Shown piece by piece: positions 50,196 to 59,802 of a stretch of 64,000 nt of DNA. The first letter of the stretch is position 1; every line of letters starts with the position of its first letter. The notes under the pieces were generated by a model. That model made no database searches and was not told where the DNA came from. It saw nothing but the letters and a program-made list of their open reading frames with translations. A program made the position numbers and the translations under genes. The stretch is from Caprimulgus europaeus (taxonomy: Eukaryota; Chordata; Aves; Caprimulgiformes; Caprimulgidae): NCBI GenBank assembly GCA_907165065.1, contig OU015538.1, positions 15,701,165-15,765,164 on the forward strand. Reading direction: 5' to 3'.

Positions 50196-50484
50196 CAGGC
50201 CATGCAGATCCCACTGTGTCCTACCACATGGCTTCCACTGTGACTCACCATGCATCTTATCTAGTTGAAGATGTCCCTGCTCACTGCAGGAGGGTTGGAC
50301 TAGATGACCTTTAAAGGTCATTCCAACCGAAACCCTTCTATGGTTCTGTGATCTCCCAGCACATCCCACCAAGCAGCTCCCACTGTGTCCCACCATGCAG
50401 CTACCACTGTGTCCCACCATGCAGCTGCCTCTGTGTCCCACCAAGCAGCTCCCACCACATCCCACCCCACAGCTCCCACCATGG
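50196..50484. repeat. 24-bp minisatellite interrupted by a CR1 fragment
   Basis: Five exact-length 24-bp units of the type CCCACCATGCAGCTACCACT+GTGT occupy 50365-50484. Diverged units of the same length occur upstream at 50196-50219, 50220-50243 and part of a third from 50244. Between the two groups lies a CR1 3' end. Repeat units on both sides mean that the CR1 inserted into an existing array, or that the array later expanded on both flanks. Confidence 0.8.
50258..50352 (+). mobile_element. CR1 LINE 3'-end fragment inside a minisatellite
   Basis: TCTAGTTGAAGATGTCCCTG, GGGTTGGACTAGATGACCTT and TTCTATGGTTCTGTGAT match the last 95 bp of an avian CR1 3' end, including the terminal octamer-like repeat. 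The short length is typical of strong 5' truncation. No target-site duplication can be assigned because the flanks are repetitive. Confidence 0.92.
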
Positions 50485-51220
50485 CCTCCTGGGTGGTAAC
50501 ACCCTGCTTTCTTCCTCACCTTCTGATTGCTTTTTTGGGTTCCTTACCTGCTCTGAGCAATAGAAATCCAGAGCTTTGTAATCTGAGGTTAAAAGATGAT
50601 GTTTCAAGTACGGAGTGAGTTAGTGGGTTTTGCTTGCAGATGACAAATCCATTGACTTCCCCCCAGCTTTCACTCCCCTCCAACTTTTAAGCATGTCACC
50701 CATTGTTTGCTTTTTTATTAATACCAGAGCCCACTGTCTCTGCAAACGAAATGATGTAAAACAAAGAAAAGTGCCCGCATTCAATTCTCTGGCAGGGGAT
50801 TACCTTGCTGGCATTTACATTTCTATGCAATAAATATTTTAACATGTTAATTATACACTAATAAGAAAAATACCTTTTGAACTTTCAGTCAAATTGACAC
50901 ACACAGAATGGAGTCCATCAGGGAATTAAAAGCAATTAGTTTTGTAACAGAGTATAGTCACATTGTTTCTTCTCTGCAAATTGTTCTGTGGTCACCAGCC
51001 AGCCTCATTTTTTGGTGAAAGCTGGTGGAAAGACTGTGAGGAACTGGAGTTTTCTGTGCTGGGTTCTGTCCCACTCTCTGGGGTCTGCCCCGTGCTGGGA
51101 TGCTCCTTCCCTCCCGTGGGGTTTGCTGGTGGCTTTTGTGCTGGACCTGCAAACCCAGCTGTTCCCAGTCGTGGAGCAATCAGACTTGTAACCATCTCCC
51201 TTTTCTTTTCCTCCTTCCAG

Positions 51221-51279
51221 ACTGAAAACTACTCCTTCGATTCCAACTACGTGAACAGCAGAGCTCATTTAATAAAAAG
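51221..51279 (+). CDS. PCDH19: Protocadherin-19, 59-bp cytoplasmic exon (human exon 4 equivalent)
   Basis: After a polypyrimidine tract ending CTCCTTCCAG, 59 bp encode TENYSFDSNYVNSRAHLIK plus two bases (AG) of the next serine codon, then the donor GTAGGT. The 19 residues are identical to those I recall for mammalian PCDH19. Incoming phase is 0 and outgoing phase 2, matching the flanking exons. The donor is duplicated in tandem (GTAGGTAG), and using the second GT would create an in-frame TAG. Confidence 0.96.
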
Positions 51280-54200
51280 GTAGGTAGGCTTGCTTGAAAG
51301 CACTTGGCTTTGCCCAGCCAAATCCTGATTATTTAATGTTCTTCCTTACTGTGTTATATACTACTTTCTTTTTTTTTTTTAATATGCAAAGTGTTTCAGG
51401 AGTAATCATTTGATTTTAAAAACACTATTTACTTCCTATTAAGTCCCATTGCTCTTGGTTTGCAATAAAGGCAAGTCTTTTTTTCTTCTCTTTGGCTCCT
51501 TCGCACCAGGAAGTTGCAGCGGGTTAGGTGGAGTGCTGTTACCCTGACAACTTTCAAATTCATAGAGTTTATTCTATTTGAATATGCAGGAATAAAATTA
51601 TAGATTTGGACAGTGAGATCTCCCTGCCATGTGAGGTGGGGGAAAAGAAAAAAACAAAACCAAACTCATTTGGGGGCAGGTAATTGGGTTGGATACACGC
51701 TCACTGTTTTAGTTTGAATACTGAGGCAAAACAGCACTTTGCTGGGCTCTTTTCTTCCAGGGCTAAAAAGGAAATCATCAGTTCAGTTGCAACCTGGCAA
51801 TTACTCTTGGGGGAATTTAACCCAGTGCTGCCTCAGAGCTTAGCAGTGGTGAAGAAATGTCTCTGGGAGGTTAACGCCGGGGTTATGGGTTTGAACCCCC
51901 CTGGATTGTGTTAAACTAGAGGTAAGCATCTCCCGTGGGGCAGGAGACCAGGCTGGCCTCTGCCTCCCCGGCTCTCTCTTTCCGAGGAGGGGAAACACGG
52001 ACATGGCACAATCAATACTCATCAGGCAGCCGCCGCGCAGGGCTGCGGGGCCGTCTCCCCAGGCAGGATGCGGGCGCAGGAGGTGGCCGGCAGCTCTTTG
52101 CCCACCTCCCCTCTCCTCCCCCGGGACCGGCCGAGGTGTGCGGTGGGGGAGCCGTGGCCGTGCCGTGCCCGGTGGGGTTGTCGGGGGCTCTGCAGAAGCT
52201 GTCGTGGTGGCAGCAGGGGTGTAACAGAGAGCAGGAGTCGGCCTGAACTGTTCAGATCAGATCTGAGCAGTAAAAAAATCCAATTATCTGCCTGGCTGAG
52301 ATCCCATTTGTTTACATCTTAAAAATATAAGGAGTGAGGGAGCTGCGAGCGCATTGTTGGAGCAGCTCGGGTTCAGCTGGCGAAGGGCAGGTATATTTAC
52401 CTGCGTGGCTCATGATGTTTAACGATGCTAGCGTGATTGTGAGCGAGACGGTTTGCCTGCGCCGCGCCGCTCCTCACCAGAGAGTCTGCAGGCATACTGA
52501 AAAAAACCCAAAACCCAAATCTATTAATCTTTCCTCGTTCACACCTAAGATAAAGGCAAGCAGCGCTCCCGCCTGCCGCAGCAGGGCTTACTCCTGTATT
52601 GTTTGGGAAACGCTGCTGCTGCCGATTCCCCGAGACCTGCCCATCCTTTAGAGAAGTGTCAGCCGCGGAAACATGTCGTGTGGCTGCTGCATTACGGTCT
52701 GGTTCGCTGCGGGGAAGATAAATGCGTTGTAACACGGGTTGCCTGCGTTATTATGAGCAGCGGCTCCGTGTAGGACAGCGTTTCCCCTCGCTTGCTACCT
52801 TTGTCTTGTATCTTAAGTACAACGGGTGCCAGGAACGTTGTGCAGACATCTAAGAACAAAACATATTTTCTGTAACATACTGTGGCATCATTTTCATCCT
52901 TTGCCTTTATGAAGATGTTGTAGCTCTTCTATCTTTGGTGAGTGAATCTCCTCAAATCCAGCACTTTAATTAATCTATTTGTACTTTTCCTGTGTTGTAT
53001 GCCTGCCTCTCTTGCTCATCTACGCGCACACAAATGAATTGTAGATTTGTAGTGCTTTCTTAACTTAAAATTCTTTGATGTTGCCTGGAATCAAAGTCAG
53101 TGGCTTCAACAGGGACATCTTTATTTAAAAGGTAATGTTTGAAGGTTTACCAATTTATATGTATTTCGAGCTCCCCCCTTGCGTGCTTTTGCAAAGCATC
53201 AGATGGTAGGTGGTCTGCTTGGTTTCCGTGGAGACGCAAAAGGGCTTTTCAAAGTAATGAAAATCTCCAGCTCTTTGGGGCTTTGAAGCACAGGACGCTT
53301 CTTCCACCAACATTTCACACCGAATCAGCCAGCGAGAGAGCTGGCGGCCGTGGGTGCAGTTGGATCCCCTGATGGGTGCCGATGTCCCATGCCAAGGCTG
53401 GGTGTGGAAGGAGACTCAGGGTGGGTGGCCCCAGGGATGCCCTGATAGTTGTGCCACCCAGGGCAGGCACTTCTCAAGATGTCCCTGCAGCTGGCTGCAG
53501 CTGGTGGTGTGGGGCATCACCCTTTGCAGGGCAGCAGGAAGCAGCAGAAGGATCCCCAGTGCAGCCAGAAATGAAACTCTTCCATTCCTCCAGCCTAGGA
53601 GCTGGGTGTCATGGGGTGATGGAGCTGCTCAGCCTTCAGGGGAAATCTGTGGGCAGCTCAGCCCTCAGGACCCCCCAGCAATGGCTGCACTTGCAGGAGA
53701 TGTCAGGGAGCTCCACTGCATATCAGATCTCCTTAAACCTGTGTGAACTTGGACCTGGAATCACTGGGTTATTTTTAAAAATAAGAATGACACCATCATA
53801 GTGAGAAGTGCCTGTTTCTGGGAAGACTTTTGTTTTCAAACTTAAAGCAACTAGGATTTGGCCTATAACCGAAAAAATTGGGTTTTAGATTCTGTCTAAC
53901 TTCAATATGAGGTAATACGACTTGAGGGAGCCCAGTTATAGAAACAGCTCATTTAATGTATATATTTTATTCTCCAATTTTACTCTCCAATCCTGCTTGC
54001 CTCTCAGGTTCCATACTGTCCACAGCAGCTTGACCCACTGGCTTGCACCATACCCATGGGCAGAAGCAGCCTGTGAGGGGGTGTGGGCTGGATGCTGTGT
54101 TTCGGGGTGCAGGGAGTGCTCTCCTGAGCCCCCTTCCCCAGCTCTCTGTGCTGGGGGAGCAGTCCCAGCCCTGCTGCTGTGGGCTGGGGGGTGCCAGGAG

Positions 54201-54324
54201 ACCTCCACATCCCTGCAGGGTGCGAGGCTGAACGGTGGCACCTGTGCCACCACCCCAGGTCTCACTGCAGAGCTGTGAGGGCTGCCTTGTCCCACCCAAT
54301 AAGTCATGGCTCTGTCTCCCTCAG
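51280..54324 (+). other. PCDH19: PCDH19 intron 3 (3.05 kb, human intron 4 equivalent)
   Basis: The intron runs from GTAGGT to TCCCTCAG. It contains no recognised gene or intact mobile element. The section 52020-52240 is GC-rich with CpG, whereas 52250-53200 is AT-rich and non-repetitive. Plus-strand frames in 53350-53800 and 54040-54230 lack conserved character. Confidence 0.75.
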
Positions 54325-54497
54325 CAGCTCCACATTCAAGGACTTGGAGGGGAACAGTCTGAAGGACAGCGGCCACGAGGAGAGCGACCAGACGGACAGC
54401 GAGCACGACGTGCAGCGGGGCCTCTACTGCGACACGGCCGTCAACGACGTGCTGAACACCAGCGTCCCCTCCATGGGGTCCCAGGGCCCTGAGCAAG
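54325..54497 (+). CDS. PCDH19: Protocadherin-19, 173-bp cytoplasmic exon (human exon 5 equivalent)
   Basis: The first base completes a serine codon. The exon then encodes 57 residues, beginning [20 protein letters not shown], continuing through [20 protein letters not shown] and ending near SMGSQGPEQ, with one base (G) of the next codon before GTGAGC. The acidic, serine-rich block and the [11 protein letters not shown] segment are characteristic of PCDH19 cytoplasmic domains. The end differs from mammals (GPEQ where I recall MPDHDQ). The acceptor is TCAGCAG, a tandem NAGNAG site, so a protein one serine shorter can be made by starting at 54328. Length and phases match human exon 5 as I recall it. 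The next exon, carrying the C-terminus, is beyond the window. Confidence 0.96.
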
Positions 54498-54599
54498 GTG
54501 AGCCACCACCACGCGCCCTGGGGGGCTGCCCACCACCCCTCTTTGCCCCCACATACCCCATCCCATGGTTCTGATTCCCCCTCGGTGGGTGCACGATAA

Positions 54600-54790
54600 G
54601 AGTGCTTAGCGCTTGCTGGGGATAACGCTGTACATTGTCAGAGTGCTGGGTAGATATAAATTAATCTTCACGCCACGCCTGTCAGGTAAGCAGTTAGGAT
54701 TATCCTCAATTTCACAGGCAGAAAACTCAACGCCCTTAACATCCACCTGACAGTGAGCGAGTGACAGAGTTGGGATTAGGGCCAGAATTA
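54600..54790 (+). mobile_element. Ancient MIR/L2/L3-like SINE or LINE tail
   Basis: GCTGTACATTGTCAGAGTGC, TAATCTTCACGCCACGCCTG, AGGATTATCCTCAATTTCAC and GTGAGCGAGTGACAGAGTTG in that order resemble the amniote MIR/L2/L3 3' region (ATTAATCCTCACAACACCCC, ATTATCCCCATTTTACAGA, GTGAGTCAGTGGCAGAGCTG). The copy is very diverged, as expected for an element predating the bird radiation. Family is uncertain. Confidence 0.5.
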
Positions 54791-57700
54791 CCGGCACCGT
54801 GCCCGGGGCTGGTCCCTGCCGGCGATGGTGCACCCTTCCCCGCATGCTCTGCTCACCACCTCCAGAGCTTGGGTGCAGGCGCTGTCCAGGCAACTTTTCC
54901 AGAAGGTCAGCAGAGCATGTAGGCAATTAGTCAGGCATCCCACGAGGGATCAGCTCAAGCCAGTGGGCGAGGGTTTGTATCTTTTTCCCCAAATCTGTGG
55001 CAGGGTTTCAGCTCTTACGCATCCCCACGTGCAGGGATGAAGTCCTGCTCTGAAACTTGACTGGTATTGGCTAGAGGGAAGAAGTCAGAGGAGTTCAGCT
55101 GAGCCCAAGCCATCGTTTGTACTTGGGCATGAATGTCGCTTTTAATGTCTGACGGATGCAAACATCCTATGCAAACATCCTGTCTTTTTCAATTAAGAAG
55201 GCTGAGTGCGGTTTGGTGCTCCGGCGCGGGGGAGCCTCGGGGCACTTGGCTATATCTTGAGATAAGCTGTAGCTGAGGCTCAACTGGAAGCCCCACTGCT
55301 AAAAGACTTAAGGATATGAAAACAAAATGCTGTGATTATGAACTGGTCTTCAGCTGTTTAATTCAATTCATGGTAAACATCATTAAAACCCTTTGTTTTG
55401 CTGTCATAAAAGAGTCAAACGGGGGAGAGAGAGTTCTTGCCATCTGCGCCGCTGAGTGTGTGTGGGGTTTTTTTTTCTGGAGAGAAGCTGATCGCTGTAT
55501 TAATTCTCGATAGAGTCTGTTAAATGGCCGTAGTTAACCCTGTAAGACTCCACGAGGAGGGGAACGTGGAGGTCACCTACCCATTCCACGCTGCCAGCCA
55601 CGCTAATTGGAGAGGGATGGCATCCGCAGTGATAATGTATTTCCAGACAACCCTACTGTGGCCAAAGATGAAAAAAATTAAACATTTATATAACCGTACC
55701 GTGGCAGTTTAATTCTCCGCGGACTGGTGCCGTGTCAGAGAATGCAGGCTGATAGCTATCATTTATTATTCTTCTATTACAAAGAAATGCTTTTTCATTT
55801 CGATCAGCAGAGGGTTTCCTAAGATGCGTTTGCAGTAAGGGATGACTGTAGGAGCAAAAACGTTCATAATTGATTCCCATCCCGTTGAATGGTTTGAGCA
55901 ACATCTGTTAATTTTTTGTCACATTTCTTCGGCAAAAAAAAACAATCTCGGTGGACTGCAGATAGGGTTTTACAGAGATTACATTTGTGATAAGTCTGCG
56001 TGCTGGCTCTGTTGTGCACCAGATAACAATGCAAATAAGTTAAAGAGGATGAGTTGGAGGCAGAGCTCGTCACAGGAGTCAGATGGAAATAAATACGGTC
56101 CGGTCCATTGTAACATGCACTCCTCATTGCATGTAAAATACCCCCCAAAAATCAGGAGTATTTCCAGAAGGTAACTTCCAAAGGCAACCTGTGAGTCTGG
56201 CTCCCAGTCCCATGATGGCCACGGGGTTTGTGCTCTTGGGTCTGGTTTATTTTTGGGAGGAAACCAGCATGCCAGCGCTGTGTTGCCATCCAGCCAGACC
56301 TGCAGGCAGGCAGGTGGGCCAGGGGACAGCTCTCCTGACCTGCGGGACCCACGCTGCCTTGGGTGGAGGAGCAGGGGGGACTCACCTGTGGGTCTATCAG
56401 GGTGTTTGTGGAGCAGTGAGAGGACCAGTGTGGGTGGAGAGGTTCGCAGTGACTGTTGCAGAAGCTGAAAAAAAAGGTTAAAGAGAGTATTTTCTGAGCT
56501 GATTTGTTGAGCAGGGACTGCAGAAAATAATCAGGAAAATCAAGATGCTGAGATGATGGTGATAACAGCAGTTCCCGCATGATTAAAGCGATGGTTTTGG
56601 CATGGTAATTTTTACCCGATTTCAGGTCAGAGTGGTGGGGCAGGAAGGAAACACAACGAGTTCAGTGCTGAGGATGCATGGGAGCAATGGGCTGACCACT
56701 GTCCCGAGCACACAGTTCGTGGCCGAAGGCAGCCTGGCAGCTCATGGCCCCGTACTTTGCCTTTGCTTGCTGCCTCTGCCCGAACCACATCTCACATAAT
56801 CCCAGGGAGGTGTGTTGGGAGAGTTGCCAGGGTTTGCTTGCTGATGCTGATGATCTTACCTGGGAGCCCATGTGGGAGCCACCAGCTCTGCTGAGCTTGG
56901 ACCTCAGTTTGTAACACCATGAGTCCTTCTTGAGCAGCCAACTCTCAGACTTCATGCAGATAATTTGGGAGTTTTTATCTGCTTGGCAGGTAATCCTAGA
57001 TCTACTGAGGCAAGACGCTGGTTGGCACAAATCCTTGCAGCTCGGGGGTAGAGGTTGATCCCTCTGTGGTGGCACTGGGGGTTAGTGTGGACCTGTCTGG
57101 CCAGCCTTCACCTACTGAGATGTTGGATTTCCTGCAGAAAGAGGTAGGCATGGATGGGTCAAAGCTCCTTCAGTGTTCTTAAACCAGTGTGTCAGCTCGG
57201 CACTGGTGGTGAGTACGTGACCATGGCAGCCCCAGAGACCTGCTGCAGATGCTCAAGTGGCCTTGGGATACTCTATCCCTTCACTGCCCTGGTGCCACTC
57301 TTTGATAGGAGTGACACTAGCTGCCAGTCCCGCTGGCAGGAGTCTTTTCTCTTCCTTTGGAAATGACCTAGATTTCCAGAAAAACGGCAAACCATAGTGT
57401 GGAGGGTGTTGGGCTTTAGTGGGCAGCAGCAGGTCATCAGACATACTGCCTGGAGCTCAGCCACGGCGCTTATTTCGGGAGTAGGACTTCTGCCCAGTCC
57501 CTCTTTACCTCAGGATCTTAATTATTGATTATAAATTCATCAGTTGAAAAGATTGCTTTAATTGCTCTAATATGTACCCAATTTGGAGTTCATTATCGCC
57601 CAGAATTGTTTTCCTTCCCTTGTTAATTGATACCAAATGGGACCCTGAAGCAGCCGGGCACCAGCGCCGCTCCACCTTCCCCTCTGCCGTTTAGTTGTTT

Positions 57701-59728
57701 GTTTATTTGAGGTGTTAAGTGCTGCTAGAAGTTTGTAAGGATTCCTTTCCTAATTGTGTCCTCAGCTGAACTTCCAACTGGATTTCTTTGAGAAAAGGAG
57801 GTTTTGAAGTGGCTGTTGGATCTCAGTGATGTTTTGGGTTGGCTGGAGAAGTCTGTTGGAGGATGGGGGTAAATCCTGGGGTACCCTCACAGCGATATGG
57901 GGTGGATTTCCTCCACGTCCTGGTGTAACCTTGACTCAAAGTCCAGCACTGGAGGAAACCTTGGTTTCCAGAAAGGAGGTGGAGTGTGCGGCGGTGCTGG
58001 GCAATGGACCCACCACCAGCATCGCCTCCGTGGGACAGCGGTGGGTGATGCTGGCGGCTGTGGGAGCTTTGCTGTCAGGTTTGAAGCTCCTGACACCTGT
58101 TCCTCCCAGCAGCGTGGGGAAATCTCAGCATGAAATGTTTTCCAACACTGCAGAACGTGGCGGTGCTTTCCATGGGAAGTGGCAGCACGGACCAGATGTT
58201 TCACAGGGTAATTGAAAATTCCATTTTATCAGAAAGCATTTGCTGTCAAAAAGTTTTATCTTTACTTCAACAAAGAGGTTGATTAGATCCCTCAGGACCT
58301 GAATTAGCATCTTTGAGGCTAGATACTCTGTTTTGTGATTCAGGTAGTTACTCCTCCCTTGGTTTTGCTCATACTGTTTTGGGTTTTTTTAATCCCTTTG
58401 CCCTCTTCCAAACACAGTATTTGTGCAGGTTTGGCTTGTTTTCTTTGTGTGGATCTATATGGGCACCTAGGTCTGCTTAAATGTTTTTTCTTACCTTTTT
58501 CACCTTGCCTTGAGTCAGAGCCATACTTGTACTCTGTAAGTCATAGGAGCTCTTGCCAACATAGAAATCAGAAAGGAACTATTTCAAATATGTGCTTTTA
58601 ATGTTCGAAGCAACAATTTTCAAACTTATCTTAATTCCTAGTGCCGGCCAGTATTTTTACCGTCAGTTGTAGAAAGGAAATCGTTGGCCAAATGAATCTG
58701 TGATTCACTGTTTAAAATAAAAATAGAATCCAAAAGAAAATATGAAAATAATAAACACACACTAATCATAAAAAAGCCAGTGTTAGAAATAGTCACCACA
58801 GCCATAAAATAGTGAAAAAGCTTTAAAATCAAAGTGAGAGGGTTTTTAAGCAATGTCAGTAATGTGTCTCTACAGAGAATTGCTTCTAAAAGCATCACTT
58901 CCATTTTTCTGGTGCCAGATCAGCAGTAAAGGTTGGCGTGAAATGTCATCTGGAAAGACCTGATCCTGCATACATTTCCACATTTGGGTAACTTTGCTCA
59001 CATAGGTGGTTTAATTGTGTCTGAGTGTCATAAACTCCAGCAAGACAAAGGGTTCTTTGAATAGAAATGGGTTATATTTAAATGCTTACATTAAGTCATC
59101 TTTATACTATCGTGTGGTGAAGAAATAGACTTGAATGTAAAGGAGAGCCAGGCACACGCACTGAAACTTTTCTTGCTGGTTGCATCCCAAATTATTCAGA
59201 TACATCGTCATTTAGGGGATCAGGTTTTAGAATATTCCAATCTTATGGTTCTTATGCTCATCTCCATAGTATCTGGGTGCATGGCAGTTGTGAATTGAGA
59301 ACATGACTAATGGTATTAACTGGAGGCAAACACAGGTATTAGAAACTGTTGATTTTTTAAGCTGATTTCCAGCAGTCGTTCCACCTGCAGCTCCTTTTCA
59401 GTCTGTAGAAAAGCTTTTCTGTAGAGCTGTATGTACATGAAGACCTAAGTGACATATTCTAGGGCTTTGGAAGCTGGATATAACAGCTGCATTTCTCTGG
59501 AAGTTTCTAAAAATTAATAAAAAATACCTACTTTCTTGTATTCATGTATGCAGCACAAGACATAAAGTATAACATTTCTGTGTGAGTGACAGCACATCCC
59601 TTAAGATGGATAAACGCTGTAAGCTTTCTTTACAGGGCAATGTCAATTATTGCAGCTCTCTGATTTCTGTGTGATTGCCTGGATCTCTCAGCGAAGCCGC
59701 CTCTGTCAGCTCAGTGGTGCTCCTGCAG

Positions 59729-59802
59729 TGGCCAGCCTGGAGGGAGCACTCAGCTCCTTGCAGGACTTTGAGAACCCAGAGAAGGATTTTTATGACGAGT
59801 GG
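59729..59802 (+). other. Possible pseudo-exon in the PCDH19 last intron (speculative)
   Basis: A 74-bp segment lies between CTCCTGCAG and GTAAGC. In the phase left by the preceding PCDH19 exon it is fully open and would read VASLEGALSSLQDFENPEKD and then FYDEW. However, 74 bp is not a multiple of 3, so inclusion would shift the frame of the terminal exon. The pyrimidine tract is weak. I do not know this peptide in any PCDH19 isoform, and such decoys occur by chance in long introns. Confidence 0.15.

Larger units (their letters stand above)
28977..51220 (+). other. PCDH19: PCDH19 intron 2 (22.2 kb, human intron 3 equivalent)
   Basis: The intron runs from GTGAGT to CTCCTTCCAG and contains no recognised gene on either strand. 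It holds CR1 fragments at 35018-35105 and 50258-50352, an AT-rich low-complexity patch at 35310-35520, a 24-bp minisatellite around 50196-50484, a two-copy 25-bp repeat at 48981-49030, and A-tracts at 38413-38429 and 47288-47303. Many AT-rich, non-repetitive blocks (33990-34400, 37240-37700, 40250-40560, 44450-44800) lie in otherwise GC-moderate DNA and are candidates for regulatory elements. A possible 38-bp CR1 scrap lies at 37478-37515 but is too short to call. Confidence 0.75.
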
